From Planctomycetota bacterium (GTDB taxonomy: Bacteria; Planctomycetota; SZUA-567; JAFGGJ01): DNA of 60,205 nucleotides. Positions 38,634 through 47,572 of the stretch are shown one piece after another (position 1 is the stretch's first letter; each line of letters opens with the position of its first letter). The notes below the pieces were generated by a model. It made no database searches and was not told the origin of the DNA. It saw only the letters and a program-made list of their open reading frames with translations. The DNA is taken from NCBI GenBank assembly GCA_016930595.1, contig JAFGGJ010000018.1, forward strand, positions 1-60,205, written 5' to 3'. A program made the position numbers and the translations under genes.

Positions 38634-39512
38634 CTAGTGCTGGTTTGAGGCCGCGATTACAAGGTTCACTATTATATCATAGAACGCGTGCGCCGCCACA
38701 GCTATGCCAAAGCACCTGTAATAGAAAAGCAGGCTGAAAAACACCCCGGCGAGGCACCTGAACAGGAAACCGAGCCATTCCTTGTGATCGCCGGGCAGCG
38801 GATCGCCGTAAGCACCGATATAATGCACGATCGAGAAAACCAACGATGCCGTCAATACGGCGATAACAGCCGCCGGCAGCTTTGTCACACCCAGCAGCCC
38901 CCGCAACATAAGCACTATGCCGCCGGTAAGCAAAAGCCTGAAAACAAGCTCCTCGTATACCCCGGCCCCGGCAGAAAGAACCATCCTCGCAGACAGGCTG
39001 GCATCGCCGGCGTTCGGGGCACACGGACAAAGCCAGTTCGTGGCATCTTTGGGCATTCCCAAGGCAAACAACAGCAGTGAAAGCAGCAGCAGAATTACCG
39101 CCCAGCCAAGCCCTTCGCCAAAACCCGCCCACAAAAACGTGTAATTCAACTTCCACGAAGCCTTGCTCCGCATCTGCCAGAAGACAAATGCCCCGAAAAG
39201 GATGATCGCGCTGAAAAACACCCACAAAACCGTTCCCGCTGTACCTGATTCGGCCAATTTCGAAGGGAAAAACAGCATTCTCAAAATTGCGTCGGCGCCG
39301 TTCCGTACGTTCCAGTCCTTTACGCTCAGACTGAACACTATCATGCCGGCTTCATACAAAAGCACGAATGGCAATACAAGGAAGAACGTATAAATCGGCC
39401 GCTTCGTCTCCAACAGGTACGCTTCAACGGGCCGGAAATGCCACGGCAGCAATCGGCTGAGTCCGCTTCGAGTTGTGGATGCCGCTTGCGGACCTTCATC
39501 CCTCCGAGGCAT
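38634..39512 (-). CDS. CPBP-family intramembrane metalloprotease
   Basis: A 292-residue membrane protein with about seven TM helices. The CPBP/Rce1-type motifs are in order: EELVFR (the Glu pair), FSIVHY, and HAFYDIIVN near the C-terminus. Such proteins cleave substrates within the membrane or act in prenyl-protein or bacteriocin processing. The ATG lies inside the 3' end of the FHA/zinc-ribbon gene (17 bp overlap), so it is coupled to it. There is no obvious link to its thrC-dapB neighbours. Confidence 0.85.
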   Translation of the reverse strand: MPRRDEGPQAASTTRSGLSRLLPWHFRPVEAYLLETKRPIYTFFLVLPFVLLYEAGMIVFSLSVKDWNVRNGADAILRMLFFPSKLAESGTAGTVLWVFFSAIILFGAFVFWQMRSKASWKLNYTFLWAGFGEGLGWAVILLLLSLLLFALGMPKDATNWLCPCAPNAGDASLSARMVLSAGAGVYEELVFRLLLTGGIVLMLRGLLGVTKLPAAVIAVLTASLVFSIVHYIGAYGDPLPGDHKEWLGFLFRCLAGVFFSLLFYYRCFGIAVAAHAFYDIIVNLVIAASNQH

Positions 39513-39996
39513 TGGACATCTCTTCCAGGCAGTTAGAACAATAGAACTTCCCGTCTATTTCACCGGCCCTGCCTCGTTCAATTTCAGACAGCGGTATGGA
39601 CTCGTTGCACTTTTCGCAGAATCGCAGCGCCCCCATGAATTCAGTCATATCGGTGGTATTTCCCATAAACGCCGTGGATTCTCCCGGGCCGGCCGACACC
39701 ATCGGGGCAAAGGACACGCGTATTTCCGTTTCGCCAATGATGATATGGTCGCCGTCTGCAAGTTCATGCCGGCCGGTCTCGTTACCGTTGAGCAGCGTCC
39801 CGTTAGTATTTCGCAGACTCACCAGGGTCGCAGCCTCTTCGCCACGGACGTATACTTCCGCATGCTTACGGCTGACCATTATGTCCAGTATTTCGATATC
39901 GACACCATGGCCGCGACCCAGCACATAGGTCTTTCCGTCAATAAGATCAAAGACCTTGCCGCGTTGATTGCCGGCCGTCACAACAAGTCTTATCAA
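39496..39996 (-). CDS. FHA-domain protein with C-terminal zinc ribbon
   Basis: A 166-residue soluble protein. The FHA domain (about 20-95) has LGRGHGVDIEI, VSRKHAEVYV and NTNGTLLNGN. The C-terminal part has paired cysteines (FCEKC and YCSNC, about 35 residues apart) forming a zinc ribbon. The start is TTG at 39996, seven bases after GGAG, and a good promoter lies upstream. It is the first gene of the operon with the CPBP protease, thrC and dapB. The phosphorylated partner is unknown. Confidence 0.85.
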   Translation of the reverse strand: MIRLVVTAGNQRGKVFDLIDGKTYVLGRGHGVDIEILDIMVSRKHAEVYVRGEEAATLVSLRNTNGTLLNGNETGRHELADGDHIIIGETEIRVSFAPMVSAGPGESTAFMGNTTDMTEFMGALRFCEKCNESIPLSEIERGRAGEIDGKFYCSNCLEEMSNASEG

Positions 39997-40028
39997 GTAT
40001 CCGCTCCGATTACAACAGTACCGTTCAC

Positions 40029-40057
40029 ATTCTATTGTTCGCTGCTCTCCCGGTCAA
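40029..40057 (-). promoter_or_regulatory. promoter of the FHA-CPBP-thrC-dapB operon
   Basis: On the minus strand TTGACC (40052-40057), 17 bp, TAGAAT (40029-40034). Confidence 0.75.
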
Positions 40058-40097
40058 GAAGCCCCCCCTGCAGCCTCCGCCATGCATCGACGACCGC

Positions 40098-41111
40098 TCA
40101 CTTTGATTCCCAGTCGAGGATCACCCCCATGGCACCGGACCGGTCCCCGAGCAAAGATTCGAACAATCCCGGCGCATCAGCGTATTCTCCCACGTGGCTG
40201 ATAAGCGGCCGGACATCCATTTCGCCCCGCCCGACCAGTTCGAAAAAGAACTCGGCATGCCTTGCCCGTGTCCACGGATTATCCAATGTTGAACATGAAG
40301 GATGTGAAGAAATGTGCGCTCCTATTATCGATACACTTGGACAGTTGCACATGTCGTGAAAATCAAATTCGCTCGTGCCCCGCGGGCTCGACAGCATCAC
40401 CATCCGTCCGCCTTTCCGCAACAGGCGCATTTCACCCGCGATGGCCGCCGGTGCGCCTGTCACCTCAAAGACCATATCCGCCATCCGCCCTCCGGTGGCC
40501 TCCCGCACAGCGTCTTCAATCCCGCCAGCTTCCGGGTTCAATCCCAGCACGCCAGAATCCTTCGGCAGCAGGCCGAGCCGCCAGGCCGACAGGTCCACAC
40601 CCACAACGGGCAACACGCCTGCCAGCCGCAGCGCCCTCACCGCCAACTGCCCCAGAAGCCCGCACCCGTAAACGACCGCCGTCTCTCCCCATTCCGGCCC
40701 GCCCCGGCGCACTCCGTTGAACACGATCTGGGCTATCGTCGCGAACGCAGCTTCTTCCGAATCCACCCCGTCAGGCACGGGATACAGGCCGTTCGCCGCC
40801 ACGGCACAATAAGCGCTGTGCGTACTGTAGCACTCGAACCTGCCGCCGACCAGGCTTTCGTCCACGCCTTCTCCCACTGCCTCCACCACCCCTACGCCGG
40901 AATACCCGGGGATAAAAGGATACTTCCCGTAGCTGGCCCATTCCGAACCCGCCGGGAATTCGCCGCTGAGTATGGTCAACTCCGTGCCGGTGCTTATGAG
41001 TGTGCGCAGGTTCCGCACCAGGACCTCGCCACGTCCGGGACGCGGTATTTCCGTCTCTTCCAACGATACTTTGCCAGGCCCGTTGAACACCACTGTAGGA
41101 TTACCGGCCAT
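40098..41111 (-). CDS. medium-chain (MDR) zinc-type dehydrogenase
   Basis: A 337-residue member of the alcohol dehydrogenase-like MDR superfamily. It has the GroES-like N-terminal half (ISTGTELTILSGE; PGYSGVGVVEAVG) and a Rossmann half with GCGLLGQLAVRAL. The catalytic Cys and His-Glu zinc ligands of classical ADH are not evident, as in the bacteriochlorophyllide/threonine-dehydrogenase-like branch often linked to sugar oxidoreduction. The start is the ATG at 41111 after GGAGGAG. It diverges from the STAS and Gfo/Idh genes, which suggests a shared sugar-related pathway. Confidence 0.85.
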   Translation of the reverse strand: MAGNPTVVFNGPGKVSLEETEIPRPGRGEVLVRNLRTLISTGTELTILSGEFPAGSEWASYGKYPFIPGYSGVGVVEAVGEGVDESLVGGRFECYSTHSAYCAVAANGLYPVPDGVDSEEAAFATIAQIVFNGVRRGGPEWGETAVVYGCGLLGQLAVRALRLAGVLPVVGVDLSAWRLGLLPKDSGVLGLNPEAGGIEDAVREATGGRMADMVFEVTGAPAAIAGEMRLLRKGGRMVMLSSPRGTSEFDFHDMCNCPSVSIIGAHISSHPSCSTLDNPWTRARHAEFFFELVGRGEMDVRPLISHVGEYADAPGLFESLLGDRSGAMGVILDWESK

Positions 41112-41142
41112 GTCTGCTCCTCCTCTCCCGAGAACATCCTCC

Positions 41143-41170
41143 ACAATATCGCCCCCCGGCGGACTTTCAA
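41143..41170 (-). promoter_or_regulatory. promoter of the MDR dehydrogenase gene
   Basis: On the minus strand TTGAAA (41165-41170), 16 bp, TATTGT (41143-41148). Confidence 0.55.
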
Positions 41171-41219
41171 CGTGATTCCACTGCATCGGCGCCGTTTCCG
41201 GCCATCCATGGCGCTGCAC

Positions 41220-41247
41220 TGGCAAACCCGGTATCGCCATGTAGAAT
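41220..41247 (+). promoter_or_regulatory. promoter of the STAS gene
   Basis: TGGCAA (41220-41225), 16 bp, TAGAAT (41242-41247). The ribosome site GAGAGGAGG follows 15 bases later. Confidence 0.5.
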
Positions 41248-41269
41248 ATTGCAGAGAGGAGGTCTCTTC

Positions 41270-41578
41270 GTGAGCGGGCTTTTGTTCGACGTGGTTGAAG
41301 CGGATAACGGCAACGTCATGATATCTGTCCATGGAGACCTGGTCCTGGATACGGTGGAACAATTCAATTCCACCATTCAAGCAGTACCCGAAGACGCGAA
41401 AGCGGTATCGCTGGACTTGTCCGGCATAAGCAGAATATCCAGTGCAGGCATAGGAGCCCTGGTCTCGCGTTCTCATGAATTGATGCGTAGCGGCAAGGCC
41501 GTCAGCATCCAGCGTCCCGCTCCACAGGTGGCCAGACTCCTCAAACATACCAGCCTCAACGATATGCTGAAGCCCTGA
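41270..41578 (+). CDS. STAS-domain anti-sigma factor antagonist
   Basis: A 102-residue single-domain STAS protein of the SpoIIAA/RsbV type. The strand-helix pattern is typical, with VSLDLSGISRISSAGIGAL carrying the serines at the position phosphorylated in SpoIIAA by an anti-sigma kinase. The start is GTG at 41270, seven bases after GAGAGGAGG. No kinase, phosphatase or sigma factor gene is near, so its partner is encoded elsewhere. Co-transcription with the oxidoreductases downstream is possible (18 bp gap). Confidence 0.88.
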   Translation: MSGLLFDVVEADNGNVMISVHGDLVLDTVEQFNSTIQAVPEDAKAVSLDLSGISRISSAGIGALVSRSHELMRSGKAVSIQRPAPQVARLLKHTSLNDMLKP

Positions 41579-41596
41579 CCCCCCTGGAGGCCGCCA

Positions 41597-42607
41597 ATGC
41601 CCGCAGAGAAACTCGGCGTTCTGGTTCGCGGCGCCGGATGGGTCGCAGGCGAACACATCTCCGCCTACCTGAACAACCCGTACACCGAAATACGCGTTGT
41701 CGACGCCCGCTTTGACCATGAGATCGAAGCGCAATTCGCCAGGCACGCCTTCCGTTGCGATAAATCACTCGACAAGTACGAGGAACAGCTCCAGCGGGAC
41801 GATATCCATGTGGTCAGCATCTGCACCATCAGCCATCTTCATGCCGCCGAAGCCATCGCCGCGGCCAGAGCCGGCAAGCATGTTATGGTGGAGAAACCCG
41901 CCGCTCTTTCGCTGCAGGAGATGAAACGTCTCCGGGACGTGGTGAATGAATCCGGCGTCAAAAGCGCCGTCGGCTTCGTTGTCCGCTGGTATCCGACCGT
42001 CGTCTCCATCAAGGCTCAGATCGACAAGGGAGCCCTCGGCGACATCTACTACGCGGGATCCGGTTACTGGCACCAGGTTTTCGGCGACTGGAAAGGGAAG
42101 CGCTCTCTTGGCGGCTCCAGTCTCCTCATGGGCGGCTGTCATTCCGTGGACCTTGTCCGCTGGCTTTCCGGCAAGGAAGCAGCCGAAGTCCGCGCTTACG
42201 CAACCGGTCCCCACAACCGGTCCGATTTTGAATACCCCCCCACCGTCGATGCTTCCCTGCTTTTCACCGACGGCACCATCGGCCGGATTTCCAGCGCGCT
42301 CGAATGCAACATGCCGTATGTCTTCAGTATAGAACTCGTCGGCACGAGGGGCGCCGTCCGCGATAACCTCCTGTACAGCATGGACTTCCCAGGTGCGCTC
42401 GAGTTTGTGAAGATACCGGGCACCGCCCCGGACAGCCCCGATGTAACACATCACCCCTTCGACATGGAAATCAACGCATTTGTCGACTGCATCAGGCAAA
42501 ACCGTCCCATGGCCACCGATATCAACGACGCGTACAAAACCCATGAAATCATCTTTGCCGTCGAAGAAAGCATCCGGACGCATAAACCCGTCCCGTTGCC
42601 CCTGTAA
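41597..42607 (+). CDS. Gfo/Idh/MocA-family oxidoreductase
   Basis: A 336-residue NAD(P)-dependent sugar or cyclitol oxidoreductase. The N-terminal nucleotide loop (VRGAGWVAGEH) deviates from GxGxxG only at its start. The family motif VEKPAAL (catalytic Lys) is near residue 98, and GGCHSVDLVRWL in the C-terminal half supplies the usual His/Asp region. GGAGG lies six bases before the ATG. It is followed three bases later by the FAD-linked oxidase gene. The substrate is unknown; sugar catabolism is likely. Confidence 0.9.
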   Translation: MPAEKLGVLVRGAGWVAGEHISAYLNNPYTEIRVVDARFDHEIEAQFARHAFRCDKSLDKYEEQLQRDDIHVVSICTISHLHAAEAIAAARAGKHVMVEKPAALSLQEMKRLRDVVNESGVKSAVGFVVRWYPTVVSIKAQIDKGALGDIYYAGSGYWHQVFGDWKGKRSLGGSSLLMGGCHSVDLVRWLSGKEAAEVRAYATGPHNRSDFEYPPTVDASLLFTDGTIGRISSALECNMPYVFSIELVGTRGAVRDNLLYSMDFPGALEFVKIPGTAPDSPDVTHHPFDMEINAFVDCIRQNRPMATDINDAYKTHEIIFAVEESIRTHKPVPLPL

Positions 42608-42610
42608 GCC

Positions 42611-44182
42611 ATGAATACCATTGAGCCGATTCTCTTTGACTTGCCCCCGATCGAATCCGTGTTCAAAGTCTCCGGCGATGCGCTGCGTGATTCCTATGCC
42701 GCCTATCTTGCCGACGAATCGCGCCTGACGGGGTCCGCGGATACCATTTTCTTCCCCGAAACCACTCCCCAGGTCGCCGCCGTAATAACATGGGCTGTCC
42801 AAAACCGTGTCCCCCTGACCGTAAGCGGCGCCCGAACCGGAATTGCCGGCGGCGCGGTTCCCAGAGGCGGTGCCGTGCTCTCATGCGAGAAATTGACAGC
42901 GACCGGCAATGTCGAATCCATCAGAGACCGATACGTGATCTCCGCCGGAGCAGGCGTCACGATCAAAGGCCTTGCCGAAAAGCTCTTATACTCCACCTCC
43001 CGGGACAATCCCCATAACAGGCTTTTCTATCCCCCCGACCCTACGGAAGATACCGCTCAACTGGGCGGAACCGTTGCGTGCAACGCGTCCGGGGCAAGAA
43101 CGTTCCTCTACGGTCCCACTCGCCTTCACGTCCATGCACTCACAGTCGTACTGCCGGATGGAGAGACCATCAACGTCGGCCGCGGCGGGGCGTCATTTGC
43201 CGCCGATTCCCGGCTGGTCTTCAGCCTTGCCGGGGGCCCGGTAACCCTGGATCTCCCCATAATACCGGATGTCCCCGTTTCCAAGAACGTTGCCGGATTC
43301 TACGCCCGGCCCGGCATGGAGGCCATCGATCTCTTCATCGGCTCCGAAGGCACCCTGGGCGTCATTACCGAAGCACAGCTCTATCTCATGCCGGAACCGT
43401 ACGGACGCGTGTCAGCCATGTTGTTCACCGATGCCGAAGAAGCCGCTCTCGACATAGTCGATGCGCTTCGCAGCGACGGCTTTCCGGTACGGCCCGAATC
43501 CATTGAATTTTTCGGTTCCCGGTCGCTTGCCCTGCTCCATGACAAACGCCGGGAAGAAGGAGCAGCAAGCGGTATTCCGCCCTTTCCATACCCTTCGGGA
43601 GCGGCCATCTTCACCGAAATCCCCTACCCTGATGAAGCCGGCATCGACGAAGCCCTTGAAGCTCTCCTGGGCCTGGTCGAAGAAACAGGCATCCCGGAAG
43701 AATCGACATGGGTCGGCACCGACCCGGAAGAAACGACCCGCATGAAAGCCCTCAGGCACGCCCTCCCCGAAACCGTCAACTCCATCATCGGCCGCCGTCG
43801 CAAAGATATTCCTGATATCCACAAGATCGGCACCGACCTTGCCGTTCCGGATGCGGCCCTGCGCGAATTTCTCGCCATCCATCACCGGCTTCTTGGGGGC
43901 TTCGAATACGTGGTCTTCGGCCACATCGGCAACAATCACCTGCACGCCAACATTCTTCCCCGGGACCGGCGGGAACTTGATGCGGCGCGCGAAACCTATT
44001 CGGCGCTTGTAGCCGAAACCCTCCGCCTCAACGGAACCGTTGCGGCGGAACACGGTATCGGAAAGCTGAAAACACGGTATCTCGCTCGCATGCTCCCGGG
44101 AGAATCCCTTTCGTCCATGAAACGCATCAAGAACGCTCTTGACCCCCACGGCATCCTGTGCCCGGGCAATATCTTCGGCTAA
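42611..44182 (+). CDS. FAD-linked oxidase (glycolate/D-lactate dehydrogenase GlcD-like)
   Basis: A 523-residue flavoprotein. The PCMH-type FAD domain is about 40-270 (TVSGARTGIAGGAVPRGG, QLGGTVACNASGARTF, FIGSEGTLGVITEA). The C-terminal FAD-oxidase domain contains the metal/substrate motif GHIGNNHLHANILP and the terminal AAEHGIGKLK. It oxidises 2-hydroxyacids such as glycolate or D-lactate. No FeS partner (GlcF) is adjacent, so the electron acceptor is unclear. It ends 19 bp from the convergent hydrogenase protease gene. Confidence 0.88.
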   Translation: MNTIEPILFDLPPIESVFKVSGDALRDSYAAYLADESRLTGSADTIFFPETTPQVAAVITWAVQNRVPLTVSGARTGIAGGAVPRGGAVLSCEKLTATGNVESIRDRYVISAGAGVTIKGLAEKLLYSTSRDNPHNRLFYPPDPTEDTAQLGGTVACNASGARTFLYGPTRLHVHALTVVLPDGETINVGRGGASFAADSRLVFSLAGGPVTLDLPIIPDVPVSKNVAGFYARPGMEAIDLFIGSEGTLGVITEAQLYLMPEPYGRVSAMLFTDAEEAALDIVDALRSDGFPVRPESIEFFGSRSLALLHDKRREEGAASGIPPFPYPSGAAIFTEIPYPDEAGIDEALEALLGLVEETGIPEESTWVGTDPEETTRMKALRHALPETVNSIIGRRRKDIPDIHKIGTDLAVPDAALREFLAIHHRLLGGFEYVVFGHIGNNHLHANILPRDRRELDAARETYSALVAETLRLNGTVAAEHGIGKLKTRYLARMLPGESLSSMKRIKNALDPHGILCPGNIFG

Positions 44183-44201
44183 GCCTTACCCGCGGGAAGA
44201 A

Positions 44202-44672
44202 TCACCCGCCCCGTACTTCCGTTAACTCCGAAGCTACGGCGTCCACATATTCCCCGAGTTTTCCCATCAACGTTTCCGACAGCTCCTCCCCCTGGGAGAC
44301 GCTTTCAGGCTGGATTCCATAGATCACCGTGACCCCGGGAGACTCCCCCAACGCCGCCGACAGCTCGAGCGTCGCAATCAGGTCGCCGCCGTGCAGCGAC
44401 AACCCGCCCCCTTCCTTCCTGGACAGCACTTCTTCCCGCAAGAAACGCCTTATGCTCCCCGGGGACTCCCCCATGAAGGCACAGTCCACTATGACGGCTT
44501 TCCCGCGGTTCGCGATGGCATGCAGAACCCGTCCTCCGCCTGTGCCCATGTCTTCGAAATCGACGCCGGGGAACGCTTCCGACCTTGCCGCCAGCGCCCT
44601 TACCACCCGTATCCCCACGCCCTCGTCGGACATCAGGGGGCTTCCCAACCCTATGACCACTATATCGTTCAT
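44202..44672 (-). CDS. [NiFe] hydrogenase maturation protease (HyaD/HycI family)
   Basis: A 156-residue protease that trims the C-terminal tail of the hydrogenase large subunit after nickel insertion. The first motif IGLGSPLMSDEGVGIRV contains the nickel-sensing acidic residue, and the second acid lies in VIVDCAFMG. The HGGDL segment matches the third ligand region. The ATG at 44672 is chosen over an in-frame TTG at 44696, which has no spaced ribosome site. It directly follows the large-subunit gene, whose tail it presumably cleaves. Confidence 0.9.
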   Translation of the reverse strand: MNDIVVIGLGSPLMSDEGVGIRVVRALAARSEAFPGVDFEDMGTGGGRVLHAIANRGKAVIVDCAFMGESPGSIRRFLREEVLSRKEGGGLSLHGGDLIATLELSAALGESPGVTVIYGIQPESVSQGEELSETLMGKLGEYVDAVASELTEVRGG

Positions 44673-44688
44673 GCCCCGACGGCGAGCC

Positions 44689-45993
44689 TCACACAAACTC
44701 CACGTCCAAGTAGTGCGTTGAACATGAAATGCACGGGTCGTAGGCGCGTACGAGCATCTCCATCATGAGCCTTATTTCGTCCTGCGGCCTGTCGATTATG
44801 CCCGGTACAAGGGCTTCGAAATCCTTCTGTATGTTGGCGTGGTTCTGGTTCGTCGGGATGCAGATGTTCGCTCTCTCGCAGCGGCCCTTCTTGTCAAATA
44901 CGTACCTGTGGAACAGGATGCCGCGCGGCGCTTCGACGCATCCCACGCCTTCGCCGGCCCGCACCTTAACGTCCGGCAGCGTTTCCTCCTTCAGACCCGC
45001 CGTCAACAACTCGTCCATCAACTGCAGAGCGTGTTCTACCGCCTGCACGCATTCCACCACCTGCGCCACGTTGTTCATGTACGGGTTGCCGCACCCCTTC
45101 TTGAGGCCCAGCTTCCCGGCTGTTTCGGCGGCCAGAGGCAACAACTGATCCGCATTGTTATTGAACCGGGCTAACGCCCCGACCGCATACGAATCCCTGT
45201 GCCACTTCGTCCATTTCGCCGTCGACTGCGGGGAAACATACTCGTTCACCACCCGTTCAAACTCATGTATGTCCACTTCTTCATCCGTGTCCGTACTCGT
45301 TATCTTCCCATGGTAGTACGTGTAATAATCGGGATGGGTTAATGCCATGTATTCTGTCGGCCTCTCAAACGCAGGCAGCTTATCCGCCAGGCTCAGCACT
45401 ACGCCAGCGATCGCCTTCAAATCCGGCACGACTTCCTTTTCAAGTCTCGCCTTCCACTCCCTGACCTCGCTGTCGCTGAAATTCCTGCTGAATCCGCCCG
45501 GTTTTATCGTTACCGGGTGCGTGGTCCTTCCGGCCAGCCAATCCGACCATTCATTTGCCGCGCGGTGAAGCCTGATTACCGTTTTCACTGCGTCGCCGTG
45601 GGTCGCCACCAGAGGCACCACCGACTTGGCGCCCAGCAGGTCCGGCACCGCAAGATACCCCACGTGCAGTATGTGGCTCTGCATGTACTCGGCATAGTGC
45701 GTCATGTGCCTCAGCTTGTCCGCCTGCTTCGAAACCTCTATCCCGAGAGCGTCCTCGACCGCCTTTGTACCGGCGAAGGAGTGGGTTATCGAGCAGATCC
45801 CGCATATCCTGGACACTATTGTCTGAATGTCCGACCACGGCCGCCCCCGCACCATCGCTTCGAAAAAGCGCGGCGCCTCGGGCACCTGCCATTCAACCTT
45901 CTCTATCTTTCCGTCCCTGGCCCGCAGCACGATGTTTCCATGGCCTTCGACCCTGGTTACATGATGCACATTTATATCAACGGTGTTAGACAT
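44689..45993 (-). CDS. hydA: group 3b [NiFe] hydrogenase large (alpha) subunit
   Basis: A 434-residue catalytic subunit. The active-site cysteines lie in RICGICS near residue 63 and DPCISC (421, 424) near the end. H427 is followed by the seven-residue tail YLDVEFV, which the maturation protease should remove. The gene set and order match the cytoplasmic NAD(P)-dependent sulfhydrogenase of Pyrococcus (HydBGDA), group 3b. Its start overlaps the small-subunit gene by 8 bp. The reaction is reversible H2/NADP+ exchange. Confidence 0.95.
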   Translation of the reverse strand: MSNTVDINVHHVTRVEGHGNIVLRARDGKIEKVEWQVPEAPRFFEAMVRGRPWSDIQTIVSRICGICSITHSFAGTKAVEDALGIEVSKQADKLRHMTHYAEYMQSHILHVGYLAVPDLLGAKSVVPLVATHGDAVKTVIRLHRAANEWSDWLAGRTTHPVTIKPGGFSRNFSDSEVREWKARLEKEVVPDLKAIAGVVLSLADKLPAFERPTEYMALTHPDYYTYYHGKITSTDTDEEVDIHEFERVVNEYVSPQSTAKWTKWHRDSYAVGALARFNNNADQLLPLAAETAGKLGLKKGCGNPYMNNVAQVVECVQAVEHALQLMDELLTAGLKEETLPDVKVRAGEGVGCVEAPRGILFHRYVFDKKGRCERANICIPTNQNHANIQKDFEALVPGIIDRPQDEIRLMMEMLVRAYDPCISCSTHYLDVEFV

Positions 45994-46735
45994 CTGCGTG
46001 CTCCTGTTTGCTGTTGAAAAGCAGAATCCTGTCCCTCAGGTCATCTACCGTTTTCTTGTACTTGTCCATCACTTCTTTCGCCGCGTCCACGTTGGGATCC
46101 GGGGCAAGCCCCCGGCAGCCGAAACACCAGCTCCCGTTCGACGGACACCTTGCGCCGCAGCCCGCACGGGTAATCGGCCCCAGGCACAGCTCGTTGAACT
46201 CGTACCGGCACACGTTTTCCCTGAGTTTGCATTCTACGCACACCGGATATACCGGTATGTTCGGCTTCTTGCCCAGCGCAACGCTCTTGACTACGTGCTT
46301 GAATTCGTCTCTGTCTATCGGGCACCCGTGAACGTAGAAATCCACCGGGACCACTTCGTCAACCGCCTTCGTCATGGCCGTGTTCAAGTGCGGCAGGTCG
46401 GCATCCTTGCCGTATACGCACTTCTTCACGTCATCCATGTCGAAGTTGTTCTTCAGCTTGTTGACGCCGCCGATAGCAGCGCACGCACCCAGCGCTATCA
46501 GCACTTTTGAGCGCTCCCTTATCTTCTTTACACGTTCCTCGTCCTCCGGCCGGGTGATGGATCCCTCGACTATCGCGATGTCGTAAGTATCGCTCTGATC
46601 GCTTATAGCCTCGCGCCATTCCACCGGGTCTACCAGTGAAATGAGATCCAGGATCTCTTCTTCAAGGTTCACTATCTGGAGCTGGCAGCCTTCACAGCAC
46701 GCAAAATCAAAGATGGCCAGTCTGGGCTTGCTCAT
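45986..46735 (-). CDS. hydD: group 3b [NiFe] hydrogenase small (delta) subunit
   Basis: A 249-residue electron-transfer subunit with cysteines for three FeS clusters: the proximal cluster ligands in CCEGCQ, GACAAIGG and VHGCPID, then a Cys-rich C-terminal half (CVECK, CGARCPSNGSWCFGC). There is no twin-arginine signal, which fits the cytoplasmic group 3 enzymes. The ATG follows the hydG stop without a gap. Confidence 0.94.
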   Translation of the reverse strand: MSKPRLAIFDFACCEGCQLQIVNLEEEILDLISLVDPVEWREAISDQSDTYDIAIVEGSITRPEDEERVKKIRERSKVLIALGACAAIGGVNKLKNNFDMDDVKKCVYGKDADLPHLNTAMTKAVDEVVPVDFYVHGCPIDRDEFKHVVKSVALGKKPNIPVYPVCVECKLRENVCRYEFNELCLGPITRAGCGARCPSNGSWCFGCRGLAPDPNVDAAKEVMDKYKKTVDDLRDRILLFNSKQEHADV

Positions 46736-47572
46736 TTATATGGCCTCCCGTACTTCCGCTACGTCCGAATACCTGAATACCGGACCGTCCTGGCAGGTGT
46801 ATAAGCCGTTAATCTGGCAGTGCCCGCACTTGCCGACACCGCACTTCATCCTCCGCTCCAGCGACACGTATATGCGGTCGTCAGTAAACCCCATCTCGTG
46901 CAGCCCCATTATCGCAAACTTGTACATCACCGGCGGACCGCAGATTATCGACGTCGTGCTTTCGGGGCTCACTTCTATCTTCTCGAAAAGCATCGTTATC
47001 ACGCCGACGCATGCATTCCACTTCTCTCCGCACGTATCATCAACGGTTTCCAGGAATTCGACGTCTTCGCGCCCGTCCAATGCCGCCAGTTCATCCACGA
47101 AAAGCCTGTCGCCCGGCGTCTTCGCTCCGAACAGGACGGTTACCTTCCCATAGTCGCCCCGTTTGTCCAGGACGTAGTTGATCGCCGAACGAACCGGGAC
47201 CAGGCCGATGCCGCCGCATATGAAAAGCAGGTCCCGGCCTTTCAGTTCGCCGTCCACCGGGAATGTCGTTCCGAACGGCCCGCGCACACCAACTTCGTCT
47301 CCTGGCTCGAGCCTGTGCATGGCGCCCGATACGTTTCCGACCTGCCGCACAACCATCTCGAACGTGTCGCCCGACGTCGGGGATGACGATATCGATATCG
47401 GCGCCTCGCCTATGCCGGGCAACGATACCTCGGCGAACTGCCCCGGCATGTGGCCGAGCGGCTTGCCGGAAGCCAGCCTGAACTCGAAGAACTTCTCCTG
47501 CTTTGTCATCTGCTCGACCCGTACCACCTCGGCAGCCGCAGGCAGATAGATATCTTTCCCGTTGTCACCCAT
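46736..47572 (-). CDS. hydG: group 3b hydrogenase NAD(P)H-flavin (gamma) subunit
   Basis: A 278-residue diaphorase subunit of the ferredoxin-NADP reductase fold. The FAD motif is in PISISSSP, the NAD(P) motif is ICGGIGLVPVRSA, and the C-terminal [2Fe-2S] ligands are in KCGVGKCGHC plus a later Cys. It exchanges electrons between NAD(P)H and the FeS chain. The ATG overlaps the hydB stop (TGATG). It resembles PyrK/sulfhydrogenase gamma; the operon context settles the assignment. Confidence 0.93.
   Translation of the reverse strand: MGDNGKDIYLPAAAEVVRVEQMTKQEKFFEFRLASGKPLGHMPGQFAEVSLPGIGEAPISISSSPTSGDTFEMVVRQVGNVSGAMHRLEPGDEVGVRGPFGTTFPVDGELKGRDLLFICGGIGLVPVRSAINYVLDKRGDYGKVTVLFGAKTPGDRLFVDELAALDGREDVEFLETVDDTCGEKWNACVGVITMLFEKIEVSPESTTSIICGPPVMYKFAIMGLHEMGFTDDRIYVSLERRMKCGVGKCGHCQINGLYTCQDGPVFRYSDVAEVREAI

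Noticed and set aside
37358-38737. 459-codon open frame opposite thrC
   Set aside because: It is antisense to a complete threonine synthase and resembles no protein.
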